Shown here in pieces: positions 51,456-60,673 of a DNA stretch of 64,000 nt. A program made the translations under genes and the position numbers. The notes beneath the pieces are model-generated. The model searched no databases and was not told the origin of the DNA. It saw only the letters and a list, made by a program, of their open reading frames with translations. The stretch is from Moritella marina ATCC 15381 (GTDB taxonomy: Bacteria > Pseudomonadota > Gammaproteobacteria > Enterobacterales > Moritellaceae), in assembly GCF_008931805.1 (NCBI RefSeq), contig NZ_CP044399.1:558001-622000 (forward strand), in the 5' to 3' direction. Position 1 is the stretch's first letter. Every line of letters starts with the position of its first letter.

Positions 51456-52819
51456 AAATAAGCAAACAAGATCTTGAAATGGCGGATGACGTTTATGGTG
51501 CGCTGTTAACGCAAAGCCCGCGTATTCATCGATTAACTATATGGGCAGTCACCGCTTTTGTATTTAGCTTTATCATTTGGGCTTATTTTGCCAAGTTAGA
51601 TCGTGTTACCACTGGCATGGGAAAGGTGGTTCCTTCTTCTCAAATCCAAATAATCCAGAGTTTGGATGGTGGTATTTTACAAGAGTTATATGTACAAGAA
51701 GGTGCATTAGTGACGAATAACCAAGCTTTAGCGCGTATCGATGATACCCGTTTTAGAGCAGATCTAGCGCAGCAACGTCAGGAAGTTGATAGTTTACGTG
51801 CTGACATTATTCGATTGCGTAGCGAATTGAGCAGTATTTTGGTAGCCGATGTGCCGAATTGGAAATTACAAATTAAGATAACGAAAACGGCACTTTTTTT
51901 CCCTGATGATTTACAGCAAAACTTACCCTATTTAGTGACGCGCCAACAAGATGAGTATCGTGCTCGATTAGATAGTTTAACTAACTTAGTGGCGATCCAA
52001 GGGCAGCAGATACAGCAGCGCGTGGAAGAAAAGCAAGAATTAAAATCAAAAATTAAAACCCTTGAAATAAGCTATAAACTTGCTGCCCGTGAATTAGAGC
52101 TAACGCGACCATTAGCGAAAAAATTTATTATTTCAGAAGTTGAGCTGCTTAAGTTAGAGCGCAGTGTTAATAGTATTAAAGGGGAATTGAATTCGATTAA
52201 GTTGATGGTACCAAAGTTAAAATCAGAGATGGCTGAAGCGGTATTAAAACGACGTGAGGCGGTACTCAATTATCGCGCGGATGCCAGAGCACAACTCAAT
52301 GAATTACAAAGTAAGTTTTCTCGCATAACAGAAGCTAAAGTCGGGGCGGAAGATAAGGTTAATAAAGCCCTGATTGTCTCACCTGTTGTTGGCACGATTA
52401 AAACAATCCATATTAGGACTCTAGGTGGTGTGGTTCAGCCTGGTCAGGCTTTGCTAGAGATAGTACCAACAGAGGATAAGTTATTAATTGAAGCTAAAAT
52501 TAAGCCTAAAGATATAGCCTTTGTGCATTTAGGTTTAACTGCTGTTGTCAAAATAACGGCTTATGATTTCACTCGATATGGCGGTTTGAAAGGTGTTGTT
52601 GAGCATATAAGTGCTGATACGACCCAAGATGAAGACGGTAATAGCTTTTATATCATTCGCGTTAGAACCGATATTTCAGATATTCAGGGCAATAATGAGA
52701 TGCCCATTATTCCAGGCATGATGACGTCTGTTGATGTCATTATCGGTAAACGAACTGTACTTGAGTACATACTAAATCCAGTGTTGAGGGCCAAAGCGAT
52801 GGCTCTCAGGGAGCTTTAA
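51452..52819 (+). CDS. lapC: Type I secretion membrane-fusion protein (HlyD family, LapC-like)
   Basis: The periplasmic adaptor joining the ABC transporter to the outer-membrane channel, 455 aa. It has a short cytoplasmic N-terminus and one membrane anchor (about residues 27-48, LTIWAVTAFVFSFIIWAYFA). A lipoyl/beta-barrel half begins IIQSLDGGILQELYVQEGALV, a long coiled coil spans about 100-290, and the HlyD signature region VVGTIKTIHIRTLGGVVQPG comes before the C-terminal barrel. It is coupled to lapB by a 4-bp overlap with AGGAG upstream. Confidence 0.93.
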   Translation: MKISKQDLEMADDVYGALLTQSPRIHRLTIWAVTAFVFSFIIWAYFAKLDRVTTGMGKVVPSSQIQIIQSLDGGILQELYVQEGALVTNNQALARIDDTRFRADLAQQRQEVDSLRADIIRLRSELSSILVADVPNWKLQIKITKTALFFPDDLQQNLPYLVTRQQDEYRARLDSLTNLVAIQGQQIQQRVEEKQELKSKIKTLEISYKLAARELELTRPLAKKFIISEVELLKLERSVNSIKGELNSIKLMVPKLKSEMAEAVLKRREAVLNYRADARAQLNELQSKFSRITEAKVGAEDKVNKALIVSPVVGTIKTIHIRTLGGVVQPGQALLEIVPTEDKLLIEAKIKPKDIAFVHLGLTAVVKITAYDFTRYGGLKGVVEHISADTTQDEDGNSFYIIRVRTDISDIQGNNEMPIIPGMMTSVDVIIGKRTVLEYILNPVLRAKAMALREL

Positions 52820-52853
52820 ATTGCACATGAACACATATTATAAGGACAAAAAA

Positions 52854-54245
52854 ATGCCAATTAGTGACGCTTTATGTCAGCCTAAATTGTTAACTAAAGG
52901 GTCTCTTTATCAAGCGCTATTGTGCTCAGTGATTGGCTGGTCTGCAACTGTTAATGCACAGTCTGTAGAGGAAGCGGTAGCGATGACGTTAAGCACTCAT
53001 CCAGATATTCGCATTGCTTTTACTAAATTTAAAGTGCGCGAAGAGCAAGTCCAGCAAGCTGAAGCGGGCTATTTACCTAACATTAATGTAACAGCTGGTT
53101 ATGGGTATGAATATACCAATAGTCCTGGGACACGAGCCACAGCTGATGAAACAGCGGATCTCAACCGCGGTGAATTTGGTGTTAGTCTTAAACAAAGTTT
53201 ATTTAGTGGTTTTCAAACCAGCAGTGATGTTAGTCGTACAAGTTATGCGACTAGCGCAGAGCAATGGCGTTTATTTAGTACTGCTGAAGATGTCGCATTG
53301 GATGTCACTAAAGTGTATACCAACTTGCTAAAGAGTCAGCGCATTTTAGAGTTGTCAGAGCGTAACTTATCGACGCATAAAACTATTTTTGGTCAAATCG
53401 AAGAACGGACAAGTTCGGGGTTGGGCAGTATTGCTGATTTATCACAAATCACAGGCCGATTGGCGCGTGCACAATCCAATGTTATTTCAGCAAAGAATAA
53501 TTATTTAGATAACCAAGCACAATTCATTCGGGTGACAGACCAGCAACCAGATAATTTAGTCATTCCTATTCCTGATGTAGAGCTGTTACCTGTCAATCGT
53601 GAAACGGGTTTACGCGATGCGCTTGTTAACCACCCAGTGGTTAAATCATCGAATAATGATATTACCTCTGCGCGCTATCAGCATGATGCTGCTAAATCGA
53701 ATTATTATCCGAAAGTAACATTCGAAGTTGATGCTAATTTTAATAATGATCTGGATGGTGTGGATGGTAATGGCGTCGGTGGTCATAGTAATGATGTTAC
53801 TGCTATGGTGCGCTTGTCTTATAATTTGTATACAGGTGGTCGAGACAAAGCGTTAGCGAAAGAAACGGCATATCAGATCACAGAAGCGAGTGAGATTAAT
53901 CGTAGTGTGCATCGTCAAATCACGGAAGGGTTTACGTTAGCTTGGAATGCGCATGAGCTATTAGGCTTGCAGATGCAGTACATTAAAGAGCATGTTATAG
54001 CCTCGAAAGACTCGCAAGCGGCTTATGAACAACAGTTTAAACTGGGACAGCGTAGTCTTCTTGATCTGCTTGATACCGAAAATGAATTATTTGAAGCGCG
54101 AAAAGAATTTGTTGATGCTGAGTTTGATGAAATTGTTACTCAATATCGTTTATTAAATGCCACTGGCCAACTATTAGATTCGTTAAGAGTGACCCGACCT
54201 GCTGTGTGGCAAGGTGAAAATCAATACGCAGGAGGCGTTGAGTAA
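52854..54245 (+). CDS. lapE: TolC-family outer-membrane channel (LapE/AggA-like)
   Basis: The outer-membrane component of the adhesin exporter. I start at the ATG at 52854, with AAGGA 7 nt upstream, rather than at the in-frame TTG at 52821 or ATG at 52827. The product is then 463 aa, with a signal sequence ending near VNAQS (about residue 36). The TolC outer-membrane efflux repeats are visible as two similar halves, with SVEEAVAMTLSTHPDIRIAF at the N-terminus and GLRDALVNHPVVKSSNNDI in the middle. YNLYTGGRDKALAKETAYQ and GQRSLLDLLDTENELFEAR are typical of type I channels. Its stop shares one base with the next start (TAATG). Confidence 0.92.
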   Translation: MPISDALCQPKLLTKGSLYQALLCSVIGWSATVNAQSVEEAVAMTLSTHPDIRIAFTKFKVREEQVQQAEAGYLPNINVTAGYGYEYTNSPGTRATADETADLNRGEFGVSLKQSLFSGFQTSSDVSRTSYATSAEQWRLFSTAEDVALDVTKVYTNLLKSQRILELSERNLSTHKTIFGQIEERTSSGLGSIADLSQITGRLARAQSNVISAKNNYLDNQAQFIRVTDQQPDNLVIPIPDVELLPVNRETGLRDALVNHPVVKSSNNDITSARYQHDAAKSNYYPKVTFEVDANFNNDLDGVDGNGVGGHSNDVTAMVRLSYNLYTGGRDKALAKETAYQITEASEINRSVHRQITEGFTLAWNAHELLGLQMQYIKEHVIASKDSQAAYEQQFKLGQRSLLDLLDTENELFEARKEFVDAEFDEIVTQYRLLNATGQLLDSLRVTRPAVWQGENQYAGGVE

Positions 54246-54889
54246 TGAAATTATTAAGCATTTTTATAATGAGTTTTCTGCTGCTAGGTTGTGAAACTAT
54301 CGCAGAATTACAAGCGACTGCAGCTGCGCCATCAACGCCAACTGAAACGATCGCGATGCCAGAGCTACAGTTGCAAGAAAATGATCTCAGTGATGATGAT
54401 GCTGACGGGGTTATTACTTATCGTGAGCAGTGCTTAAACTCCGTACTCGGTTCACAAGTCAATAATAGCGGTTGTGGTGGTGATACTGTTAATACTGTCA
54501 GGCAAGAATTAAAGGTTAATTTTGGTAATAACTCAGCGGTTATTGCAGCGCGATATTTTAGTGATATTAAAGAACTTGCTGATTTTATGTCTCGTTATCC
54601 AGACCTGGATGTGATTATTGAAGGTCATTCGAGCAAGCAAGGTAGTGCAGCATTAAATATGGATTTATCACAGCGTCGAGCGCAAGCTGTGATGGATTTG
54701 TTGGTGAATCGATTTGGCGTATCAACGTCACGGGTATCGGCGATTGGTTATGGTTTTGAACGTTTACTTGATGAAGGCAATAGTAAATCTGCACATAAAC
54801 GTAATCGCCGCATTGTGGCGGAATTAAGCGGTGAAAACTTAACTCAAGATATGAAATGGACTATTTACAGTGTTGATAAAACACTTTAA
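54245..54889 (+). CDS. OmpA-family lipoprotein
   Basis: A 214-aa lipoprotein with a type II signal ending in the lipobox LLGC (residues 13-16). A short acidic, thrombospondin-type-3-like segment follows (DLSDDDADGVITYREQC), with two further Cys that may pair. The C-terminal OmpA domain has the peptidoglycan-binding pattern IEGHSSKQGSAALNMDLSQRRA and SAIGYGFERL...NRRIVAEL. An OmpA-like gene in this place is known from LapA/BpfA-type operons of related marine bacteria. Its role may be to anchor the export machinery or adhesin to the wall; that is inference. It is translationally coupled to lapE. Confidence 0.88.
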   Translation: MKLLSIFIMSFLLLGCETIAELQATAAAPSTPTETIAMPELQLQENDLSDDDADGVITYREQCLNSVLGSQVNNSGCGGDTVNTVRQELKVNFGNNSAVIAARYFSDIKELADFMSRYPDLDVIIEGHSSKQGSAALNMDLSQRRAQAVMDLLVNRFGVSTSRVSAIGYGFERLLDEGNSKSAHKRNRRIVAELSGENLTQDMKWTIYSVDKTL

Positions 54890-54959
54890 TTGTGAGTGTT
54901 ATTAGTTTCGTTTTCCATGGGATGGATGTATCCGATTCGTTAAGTTAACAGCTCTGCTG

Positions 54960-55604
54960 ATGTTATTTCTGGTTTTCGGTTTACCAGCGAAATCAGTGCC
55001 TAAACTGAATAATCAAAAAATTGTGGCTGCGCTGACTGATAATTATGGTCAACGAGCCGGGCTACGAGGTCGTGCTTGGTTAACGATTATGGCAGACGCG
55101 AGTGATGCGTCTAACGCTGATAAACTGGCTCAGGTAAATGGTTTTTTTAATCAACTACGGTTTATTGATGATATTAAACTGTGGGGGGTTGAAAACTATT
55201 GGGCAACGCCAATCGAATTTATTGGGGTGAACGGTGGTGATTGTGAAGATTTTGCAATTGCTAAATATTTTAGTTTGTTAGAGCTCGGGATCGCGGACGA
55301 AAAAATGCGTATTACTATGGTTAAGTCCTTAACGCTAAATCAGTATCATATGGTCGTTGCCTATTATCCAACACCTGGCTCAGTACCACTGATTTTGGAT
55401 AATATTGATGGCGAGATAAAACCTGCGGATCAGCGTAATGATTTGCTGCCGGTATACAGTTTTAACGGTAAGCAATTATGGCTAAACAAAGAAAAAGGCC
55501 AAGGTGTTTTGGCCGGTAAATCACAACGTTTAAAACGTTGGAGTAATTTAAATCAGCGTATGGGCTTGCTAAACCTTAAGCAAGCAAAGCTGAGTTTGGA
55601 GTAA
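54960..55604 (+). CDS. lapG: Periplasmic adhesin protease LapG (BTLCP family)
   Basis: A transglutaminase-like cysteine protease that cuts LapA-type adhesins at the TAAG motif when released by LapD. The catalytic residues are readable as C95 (NGGDCEDFAIAKY), H130 (LNQYHMVVAYY) and D147 (LILDNIDG). D94 and E96 are in the position of the Ca-binding residues of the family. The only ATG (54960) gives a short, uncharged leader (MLFLVFGLPAKS). In-frame codons upstream (VKLTALL) would make a proper signal peptide but lack ATG, GTG or TTG, so the true start may be a rarer codon. It is followed 4 bp later by lapD. Confidence 0.9.
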   Translation: MLFLVFGLPAKSVPKLNNQKIVAALTDNYGQRAGLRGRAWLTIMADASDASNADKLAQVNGFFNQLRFIDDIKLWGVENYWATPIEFIGVNGGDCEDFAIAKYFSLLELGIADEKMRITMVKSLTLNQYHMVVAYYPTPGSVPLILDNIDGEIKPADQRNDLLPVYSFNGKQLWLNKEKGQGVLAGKSQRLKRWSNLNQRMGLLNLKQAKLSLE

Positions 55605-55608
55605 TGGA

Positions 55609-57555
55609 ATGACCTTGTTTAAACAGATCTACTCGTTGTTATTTGGCCTTTTTGTATTAGTGATGGCAAGCTTAGCTTACTTTCAGTTTACTGAAACTCG
55701 TCACTTTATGGCCAATCAAATGGAGTCAGAGCTGAATAATGCCAGTACATCGTTAAGTTTGATGCTAAAACCACATTTACAAACAGGTGATATGGTTGCC
55801 GCAGAAACCTTAGTTAACGTGATCTTTGAAGGCGGATTTTACCGTAAAGTCAGCTTGACTTGGTTAGCTGATCAGCAGGTTCAAGAGTGGGAAAACCCTG
55901 TCTTAGTCGAAGGGGTACCGCAATGGTTTATTGATTTGGATTTGTTTACCAGCCAAAGCAGTGAGACGGTCATTACATCGGGATGGCTACAGCTTGCCAA
56001 CTTGAAGATTGAAGCACACCCTGGTTTAGGCTACCGTGAGTTATGGCGAGTGATGAATAATACCTTGTTAGTTATATCGGTTTTATTTTTAATGTCTATT
56101 TTGGTATTACATTTTAGATTGAAGGCATTATTAACACCACTAAACGACATTGCTATTCATGCAAGTGAGATAGCACAGCGGGTATTTAACCCTGATATGG
56201 CATTGCCAAAAACAGCGGAATTGAAAACCGTTGTTAAGGCGATCAACTCGATGTCAGGACAGCTTAAGCAAGTGTTTAATACCTTAGATAATGAAGTGGA
56301 TAGTTTACGTCGTGATAACTTGATTGATGGCGTGTCTAATTTACCTAATCGCCAATATCTTACTGGGCAAATAACGAGTTGGTTAACGGAGCCCGGTTAT
56401 GGTGGCCTGTTATTAGTTAAAATGGATTGGCTGGAAGAGATCTACAGCAAATACGGTTATCAAGTGCGTGATGAAACAATCCGCGTATTGGCGCTACGAA
56501 TGCAAGAGCAGTTACCGCCAATAGCTGAAAGCGTGATTGCCCGTATTGCTAACACTGAGTTTGCTTTATTAATCACGAAGGGCGAACGTCAGAATATTAA
56601 TTTATACTTACAATCCTTGATCAGGTTGATTAATCAAGAGATGTCAAAAGCAGGTTGTGCTCCAAATCGCGGCTTTGCCATTGGTGTGACAGAACGTACT
56701 CTTGATATGAAAACCAGCGAATTATTATCACAAGCTGATAACGCTTTACAGCAGGCCGTTTCGTCTAATATAGCCAGTAGTTGGTTTGATAGTCGAAGCC
56801 AGCAAGAGTTTAATCGAGAACAATGGCGCGAACGTTTAATGACGGCGATTAATCAAAACCAGTTCGTATTCCAGTGGCAATCCGTGTTCGATAGTGAGAG
56901 TCATGAGGTAATGCAGCGTGAACTCTATTGCCAATTGAACATTGATGGTAAGCAAGTGCGCGCAGGCCAATTTATGCCATATGTTGAATTGCTATCATTA
57001 GGTAGTCAGCTCGATCGTTGTTTATTAGAGTCGGTTGTTGAGCAAGGTCTTTTGGAGATTAACAGTGAACCTGTTGCGATAAATTTAACGCATGATAGTT
57101 TACAAGACCCTGACTTCCATACATGGTTAGCTACATTTTTGCAGAAAACGAAGTTTGCAGATAAAATTTATTTTGAAATACCAGAGTTCGGTGCGAATAA
57201 TAATTTAGTTGAATGTACGCGGCTAGCTGACCTGATCCGTGCAGGGGGGGCGCAACTGGGAATTGACCATTGTGGTCGCCAGATGGGCTCATTAAGTTAT
57301 CTACAGCAGTTAAAACCGCATTATGTAAAACTAGACCAATCGTTGGCCTTTTACAGTAATAACCAACAAAATAATGAGTTATGTCGCGCGTTAGTTAATA
57401 TTGCTAAAGGGCTTAATATCGAAGTGATTATGACTGCGATTGAAGAGCAGCAGCAATTAGAGCAGATCCAATCATTACGAGCAACCGGATATCAAGGTTA
57501 TATTTCTGCACCTGAAGATGTGATGAGTATGCATGATGTCGGGAGTATGAATTAA
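55609..57555 (+). CDS. lapD: c-di-GMP receptor LapD (degenerate GGDEF-EAL, HAMP)
   Basis: An inner-membrane receptor that binds c-di-GMP in its cytoplasmic EAL domain and then sequesters LapG in the periplasm. The protein is 648 aa: membrane segment 1 (about 6-24), periplasmic domain (25-145), membrane segment 2 (about 147-166), HAMP (about 167-220), then GGDEF and EAL domains. Both are degenerate. The GGDEF position reads ANTEF (IANTEFALLI), and the EAL position reads REL (QRELYCQL), so neither cyclase nor phosphodiesterase activity is expected. This matches LapD exactly. The ribosome site is GGAG, 7 nt away. It is the last gene of the Lap locus and is followed by a terminator. Confidence 0.93.
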   Translation: MTLFKQIYSLLFGLFVLVMASLAYFQFTETRHFMANQMESELNNASTSLSLMLKPHLQTGDMVAAETLVNVIFEGGFYRKVSLTWLADQQVQEWENPVLVEGVPQWFIDLDLFTSQSSETVITSGWLQLANLKIEAHPGLGYRELWRVMNNTLLVISVLFLMSILVLHFRLKALLTPLNDIAIHASEIAQRVFNPDMALPKTAELKTVVKAINSMSGQLKQVFNTLDNEVDSLRRDNLIDGVSNLPNRQYLTGQITSWLTEPGYGGLLLVKMDWLEEIYSKYGYQVRDETIRVLALRMQEQLPPIAESVIARIANTEFALLITKGERQNINLYLQSLIRLINQEMSKAGCAPNRGFAIGVTERTLDMKTSELLSQADNALQQAVSSNIASSWFDSRSQQEFNREQWRERLMTAINQNQFVFQWQSVFDSESHEVMQRELYCQLNIDGKQVRAGQFMPYVELLSLGSQLDRCLLESVVEQGLLEINSEPVAINLTHDSLQDPDFHTWLATFLQKTKFADKIYFEIPEFGANNNLVECTRLADLIRAGGAQLGIDHCGRQMGSLSYLQQLKPHYVKLDQSLAFYSNNQQNNELCRALVNIAKGLNIEVIMTAIEEQQQLEQIQSLRATGYQGYISAPEDVMSMHDVGSMN

Positions 57556-57590
57556 TTAGAGTAGTATATAGCGCCGTAAAATAGACAAAT

Positions 57591-57630
57591 AAAAATGCCA
57601 AAATATCATCGGTGATACTTTGGCGTTTTA
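57591..57630. terminator. Bidirectional terminator between lapD and the SHOCT lipoprotein
   Basis: GCCAAAATATCA/TGATACTTTGGC, a 12-bp stem with one mismatch and a TCGG tetraloop, is flanked by five A on the left and TTTT on the right. It serves convergent genes on both sides. Confidence 0.85.
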
Positions 57631-57652
57631 TTTAGAACAGCATTTTAATCAA

Positions 57653-58282
57653 TTATATTTTTAAAATAGCTTTCTTCTTCAGGCTATATTCTTCTTCAGT
57701 GATAATGCCTTCTTTATAGAGCTTGTTTAGTGCGCGAATAGATTCAAAGCTGTTAATTAACTCTGCTTCTTCTGCTGCTTTTTCTGTACTGATGACTTTT
57801 GCTGTTTCTGCTGTGACTGTAATGTTGTCGATACTTGCGTATTCACCAACAGTAAAGCCAGTTTCATTTTTTAATGATTCATAACCTTTACCATCATATA
57901 CAGTATCAATGTTATTGCCTTCAAAGCGAACATAGTAATGCGTTAGTTCGTTATTACTGCTTGATAAATATTTGAATATCGCTTTACCTGGAATACCAAC
58001 TTCTGCAACCCAAGCATGCCATTTTATACCACCACCTAAACCTGCAACCGATGGTTGTGAACGATAAAATTTCATTGGTTCGCTAATAACATACTCTGCG
58101 ACTTCAGGGTTATTCAACTCTTGGGCAAAATAATCTTTAATGGTTTGTTGGTAAGCTTGCGGTGCAGGACCAAATTCCGTGTCTGCATTTAGCTTTTCGA
58201 TATTACCTGCACAGCCTGAGGCTAATACGGGTAACGCGATAACCAATAATAATTTACGCATTTTTTGGCTGATAATATTCAT
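57653..58282 (-). CDS. Putative lipoprotein with C-terminal SHOCT domain
   Basis: The function is not recognised. The 209-aa protein starts with AGGGA well placed before the ATG. It has a lipoprotein signal (MRKLLLVIALPVLASGC, lipobox ASGC at about 21-24), so it is probably attached to the outer membrane. The middle part has no motif I know. The last 30 residues (SIRALNKLYKEGIITEEEYSLKKKAIL) are a clear SHOCT oligomerisation motif. It is convergent with lapD and shares its terminator, so it is not part of the Lap operon. Confidence 0.75.
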   Translation of the reverse strand: MNIISQKMRKLLLVIALPVLASGCAGNIEKLNADTEFGPAPQAYQQTIKDYFAQELNNPEVAEYVISEPMKFYRSQPSVAGLGGGIKWHAWVAEVGIPGKAIFKYLSSSNNELTHYYVRFEGNNIDTVYDGKGYESLKNETGFTVGEYASIDNITVTAETAKVISTEKAAEEAELINSFESIRALNKLYKEGIITEEEYSLKKKAILKI

Positions 58283-58420
58283 AACTATTCCCTGATGTCG
58301 AACAAATTGTATGGTCTACATTGTCTATTTAGTGCAATGTAAACAGATAGTTTATTGTGCTTCACCATACAGGAATGAGATAAGTTTTCAAATTTAAATC
58401 TACAACTCACTGACACACAC

Positions 58421-59215
58421 TTACAATGTAAATAACACATCACTGCGAATGATGTATTTAGTACCACGATAAATTGGCTCTGAGCTATGGATACAATGCA
58501 ACGGATGCATACCATGCGGAAAACATAAAATACTGCCTGCTGGTGTACGAATATCTACCTCTGTGATTTGATCACCACGACGAGCTGGTTGACTTGTATC
58601 ATTAGCATTGACTAAGAATCGCGTTGCACCACCGTCAAAATCTTCAGAAAGTAAGATCAAAAAGGTCATTTGGCTATAGCGATCACCGTAAGAATCGGCA
58701 ATTAATTTATGGTTAATTACACGACTACCAGGCCAAGAACCATCTGAATGAGGCTTAAAATAATCGCCTTTATTGTAACGATAGAATCGAAAGCGAGCGT
58801 TAATACCGACTGCAGCTTTACTATCGAAGATACCTTCATCATCAGTCATTAAATGTTTCACTCGGTTCCAAATGATGGCGTCAGTTTGCTTATCGACAAC
58901 CCAAGTTAAACTATCGTTATGGCGCACATCACGGGGCAACGATACCGCGGCATCGGCTAAATACCCCATTGCTTCGCTAGTATTGATAAGTCGCTGGCAT
59001 TCCTCTGGTGAGAAAACATTTAATAGCTGAAATGCGCCGGGTACTTGTGGTATGGCTTTTTTTGATACGTTACTGGTGGTTAACAGTGATAATGCCGCTA
59101 AATTTTCCTTGTTGTTAGCCCATGTAGGTAAGGCGGGGTGCTCTGCACCGGCTTCATAGGCGGCAACAAAAAAGTCACTCTTGTGAATGCCTGTATTAGT
59201 TGGTTTAAAACTCAT
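58421..59215 (-). CDS. 2-oxoglutarate/Fe(II)-dependent oxygenase, prolyl-4-hydroxylase-like
   Basis: A cytosolic oxygenase of 264 aa. The C-terminal half has the double-stranded beta-helix signature of P4H-type enzymes. The iron-binding HxD is in YFKPHSDGSW, the distal His is within HPLHCIHS, and a basic residue for 2-oxoglutarate follows in GTKYIIRSDVLF. The N-terminal half has the FSPEECQRLINTSEAMGY segment usual in this group. The ribosome site is AAGGA. It lies 14 bp behind the aldehyde dehydrogenase, so they form an operon. The substrate is unknown; a role in modifying a small molecule handled by the dehydrogenase is only a guess. Confidence 0.82.
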   Translation of the reverse strand: MSFKPTNTGIHKSDFFVAAYEAGAEHPALPTWANNKENLAALSLLTTSNVSKKAIPQVPGAFQLLNVFSPEECQRLINTSEAMGYLADAAVSLPRDVRHNDSLTWVVDKQTDAIIWNRVKHLMTDDEGIFDSKAAVGINARFRFYRYNKGDYFKPHSDGSWPGSRVINHKLIADSYGDRYSQMTFLILLSEDFDGGATRFLVNANDTSQPARRGDQITEVDIRTPAGSILCFPHGMHPLHCIHSSEPIYRGTKYIIRSDVLFTL

Positions 59216-59229
59216 TTTATCAATCCTTA

Positions 59230-60564
59230 TTATTTACTGATAACGCGTACTTGGGCAAATTGACGATGACCTGCCGTAGTACCATGAAAACCAAAACCAC
59301 TTTGTTTCGCGCCTACCCAAGGTGCTGCACCGCCACCGATGCCTTGATTAACACCAATCATGCCTGCCTCAAGTTGTTCTGCTACGGCTGCAGCTCCTTG
59401 GCCACCAAATACCACCGCGCCTAAACCATATGGACTATCATTAGCACGGCAGATCGCCTCATCAATGTGTTTAAAATGGCTGATCGCCACAACGGGACCA
59501 AAAGTTTCATCACGCTCTAGGAGCATATCTGTGGTCATGCCTGTGACGATTGTCGGCTGGATAAAAGGTAATGGGTAATCATCTCGGCCTAAGAGTAATT
59601 GCGCACCTTTTTGGGTAGCATCTTGTAATTGATTTAATACTTTTTGATGCTGTAGTGGATTAACGAGAGGGCCTATATTCACGCCTGGTTTATCCCAAGC
59701 ACCCACCTGATATTGACGTGCTAGAGCGACGACTTTCCGTTCAAACTCTGCTGCTATACGGCTATCAACATAAACGCGCTCGGTTGATGTACACATCTGT
59801 CCGGCATTCTCAAAGGAGCTGGCCACCGCAAATTGTACTGCTGCATTTATGTCAGCACTTGCCATTACGATCATTGGGTCGTTACCACCAAGCTCCATCA
59901 CCAAACGTTTCAATGCAGGTGCTGCACTGGCCATGATATGTTTCCCCGTTGCCATCGAACCGGTAAAGGCCACCATATGGATCGCGCTAGCCACTAATGC
60001 TTTACCTGTTTCACTATCGCCTTGAGCGAGCTGTAATAACCCCTTTGGTAGTATTTTATTTAGCGTATTAACAAACAACTCTGCCACTAAAGGTGTTTCT
60101 TCCGATGGCTTTAAGATCACGGCATTACCGGCCATTAATGCTGGCATTAATAGATTGTTTGCCATGGCTAAAGGATAATTCCAAGGTGCAATGACGGCAA
60201 CAATACCTAGCGGTCGATATTGTAATTCGGTATTACGATCTAAACGTTCAGGTGCCAGCGCTTGGGCTATTTCATCAGTAAAATAAGCTGCACTTTGGAT
60301 AGTACCGCCAGCTTCATAAGTTGCACGGCGATAGTCTTTGCCCATTTCTTGGCTGATTAATGTCGCCAACTGATCTTGCACTGGTGTTAGCTGTTGAAAA
60401 GCGCGGTTGAGCTGTTGCTGACGCATACCTAACGATAATGTTGCCCAGTCTCGTTGTGCTTGTTGAGCGGCACTGACGAGCATGGGTAATTGCGCTGCTG
60501 TGGTGATGTTCACTGTGCCGATAGCAGCGCGACTGATTGGTTCATAAGAAGTTAACGTTGGCAT
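59230..60564 (-). CDS. NAD(P)-dependent aldehyde dehydrogenase
   Basis: An aldehyde dehydrogenase superfamily enzyme of 444 aa. The Rossmann region has VIAPWNYPLAMANNLLMPAL and GNAVILKPSEETP, the catalytic Glu lies in MELGGNDPMIV, and the catalytic Cys lies in FENAGQMCTSTERVYVD. The protein is close in layout to short succinate-semialdehyde-type dehydrogenases (YneI/Sad class) but the substrate cannot be read. It is transcribed divergently from an HxlR regulator, with the 2OG oxygenase gene behind it. This suggests an aldehyde- or quinone-responsive two-gene operon; HxlR proteins often sense such electrophiles. Confidence 0.9.
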   Translation of the reverse strand: MPTLTSYEPISRAAIGTVNITTAAQLPMLVSAAQQAQRDWATLSLGMRQQQLNRAFQQLTPVQDQLATLISQEMGKDYRRATYEAGGTIQSAAYFTDEIAQALAPERLDRNTELQYRPLGIVAVIAPWNYPLAMANNLLMPALMAGNAVILKPSEETPLVAELFVNTLNKILPKGLLQLAQGDSETGKALVASAIHMVAFTGSMATGKHIMASAAPALKRLVMELGGNDPMIVMASADINAAVQFAVASSFENAGQMCTSTERVYVDSRIAAEFERKVVALARQYQVGAWDKPGVNIGPLVNPLQHQKVLNQLQDATQKGAQLLLGRDDYPLPFIQPTIVTGMTTDMLLERDETFGPVVAISHFKHIDEAICRANDSPYGLGAVVFGGQGAAAVAEQLEAGMIGVNQGIGGGAAPWVGAKQSGFGFHGTTAGHRQFAQVRVISK

Positions 60565-60621
60565 CTGATTAATTCCTGAATATACGTAAGTTTGTAAGGT
60601 GTTTATGTGTACTATTTTGAT

Positions 60622-60660
60622 ATACTAGGATATAAAAGCAACCAGTATACTTTTAGTAAC
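60622..60660. promoter_or_regulatory. Inverted repeats, candidate HxlR operator
   Basis: ATACTAGG (60622-60629) and CCAGTAT (60642-60648) form an interrupted dyad. Overlapping it is TACTTTTAGTA (60648-60658), an inverted TACT/AGTA pair. TACT-N-AGTA is the kind of site bound by HxlR/YodB-type regulators. The site lies in the gap between the divergent genes, close to both starts. Confidence 0.5.
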
Positions 60661-60673
60661 CTAGGCGGGTGTC

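Noticed and set aside
58285-58515. A 76-codon Cys-rich minus-strand frame
   Set aside because: It overlaps the 3' end of the 2OG oxygenase gene in another frame, has no ribosome site and resembles nothing known.
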